Source of the DNA: Microbacterium sp. JZ31
Lineage (GTDB): Bacteria; Actinomycetota; Actinomycetes; Actinomycetales; Microbacteriaceae
Direction of reading: 5' to 3'
Assembly (NCBI RefSeq): GCF_016805985.1
Contig: NZ_CP017661.1
Span: 1,178,001 to 1,242,000, forward strand
DNA length: 64,000 bases
The notes below the pieces were generated by a model. The model did not search any database, was not told the origin of the DNA, and saw only the letters and a program-made list of their open reading frames with translations. A program made the translations under genes and the position numbers. The first letter of the stretch is position 1, and each line of letters opens with the position of its first letter. Shown piece by piece: positions 63,455 to 64,000 of this stretch.

Positions 63455-64000
63455 CCGATTCGCCCGAGGCGATCCGCGCGGAGATCGAGCGGACTCGCCG
63501 GGAACTCAGCTACGACACGGACGCGCTCGTCGACAAGGTGACCCCGTCGAAGATCGCGCACCGTCAGACCGACAAGATCAAGGGGGCCTTCGGGTCCGTG
63601 AAGGAGCGCATCATGGGCAGTGCCGACGACGCCGGTTCCTCGCTGCACGACGCGGGCTCGTCCGTGAAGGACGCCGGGCACCGCGTGGCGGCCAAGGCGG
63701 AGGGTAACCCGCTGGCGGTGGGCCTGATGGCGTTCGCCGCGGGGCTGCTCGTGTCCTCGCTCATCCCGGCCTCGGAGAAGGAGAAGGACCTCGCCGAGGG
63801 CGTCAAGGAGCAGGCGCAGCCGCTCATGGACGAGGCGAAGAACGTCGCGCAGCAGGTCGGCCAGGACCTCAAGGAGCCGGTGCAGGACGCCGCGAACGCC
63901 GTCAAGGACACCGCGACGGACGCCGCGCAGAACGTTCGCTCGGACGCACAGGATGCCGCGGGCACGGTGAAGGACCGCACGCAGGAGGCGCGCGACAACG
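63451..64000 (+). CDS. DUF3618 family protein, 3' end outside window
   Basis: First 183 residues seen. SPEAIRAEIERTRRELSYDTDALVDKVTPSKI is the DUF3618 signature, followed by a hydrophobic helix (NPLAVGLMAFAAGLLVSSLI) and LEA-like A/K/D-rich repeats (VKDTATDAAQNV). Third gene of the stress-type operon; it continues beyond base 64000. Confidence 0.9.
   Translation, partial: MTDSPEAIRAEIERTRRELSYDTDALVDKVTPSKIAHRQTDKIKGAFGSVKERIMGSADDAGSSLHDAGSSVKDAGHRVAAKAEGNPLAVGLMAFAAGLLVSSLIPASEKEKDLAEGVKEQAQPLMDEAKNVAQQVGQDLKEPVQDAANAVKDTATDAAQNVRSDAQDAAGTVKDRTQEARDN

Overview
The window is high-GC actinobacterial DNA, most likely from a Microbacteriaceae member such as Microbacterium. The signs are very high GC with strong third-position G/C bias, a tmRNA coding the tag AESKRTDFALAA, an initiator tRNA without encoded CCA, Rv3193c-Rv3198c-like core synteny, TagB/TagF-type glycerophosphotransferases, and an LAxTG-type surface protein. 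At least ten genes have a TAnnnT -10 box 6-7 nt before the start codon, which indicates leaderless transcripts. Two otherwise intact genes, at 28962 and 48515, each lack one base in a G run. That pattern suggests homopolymer undercalls in the assembly as much as true mutations.

Layout. 1-8.3 kb: conserved core cluster (UvrD2-like helicase, ThiF/TOMM-like protein, zincin-like protein, PDZ-Lon protease, UPF0182 membrane protein). 8.4-12.1 kb: tRNA-fMet, two lipoproteins, small membrane proteins, a DUF3237 protein and several short repeats. 12.2-20.1 kb: a six-gene minus-strand operon (reductase, Zn-dehydrogenase, MHS permease, ManD, KDPG aldolase, KDG kinase) with a divergent LacI regulator. 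Together the enzymes would take L-gulonate to pyruvate and glyceraldehyde-3-phosphate. 20.2-40.8 kb: a glycan locus with a ROK regulator, an ABC importer without ATPase, CE7 esterase, GH95, GH36 (frameshifted), secreted GH27, an SGNH esterase, GH38, and an operon resembling the oxidative L-fucose route (aldo/keto reductase, lactonase, mandelate-racemase-subgroup dehydratase). 40.9-45.5 kb: decayed GntR gene with two palindromes, VOC protein, AraC-GyrI regulator, DUF6328 protein, nitrilase and aminotransferase. 45.6-52.3 kb: HtrA-like protease and a teichoic-acid-like polymer cluster. 52.4-57.4 kb: regulators, two MFS exporters and an M20 peptidase. 57.6-64 kb: ssrA, a surface-anchored repeat protein, a YihY/BrkB protein and a stress-type operon of LEA-like, holin-like and DUF3618 proteins that runs off the window.

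Main hypothesis. The 20-41 kb region looks like one carbohydrate programme. A secreted alpha-galactosidase trims a polymer, the ABC importer takes up oligosaccharides, and cytoplasmic alpha-fucosidase, alpha-galactosidase and alpha-mannosidase plus deacetylases dismantle them. Released L-fucose would be oxidised. This combination matches the sugars of fungal fucomannogalactans, which would be an unusual substrate for a described actinobacterial locus. Three promoters in it (importer, GH95/GH36, GH27) share a GTCAA-type element next to the -10 box and carry dyads, which suggests a common regulator, perhaps the ROK protein. Function is inferred from families and context only.
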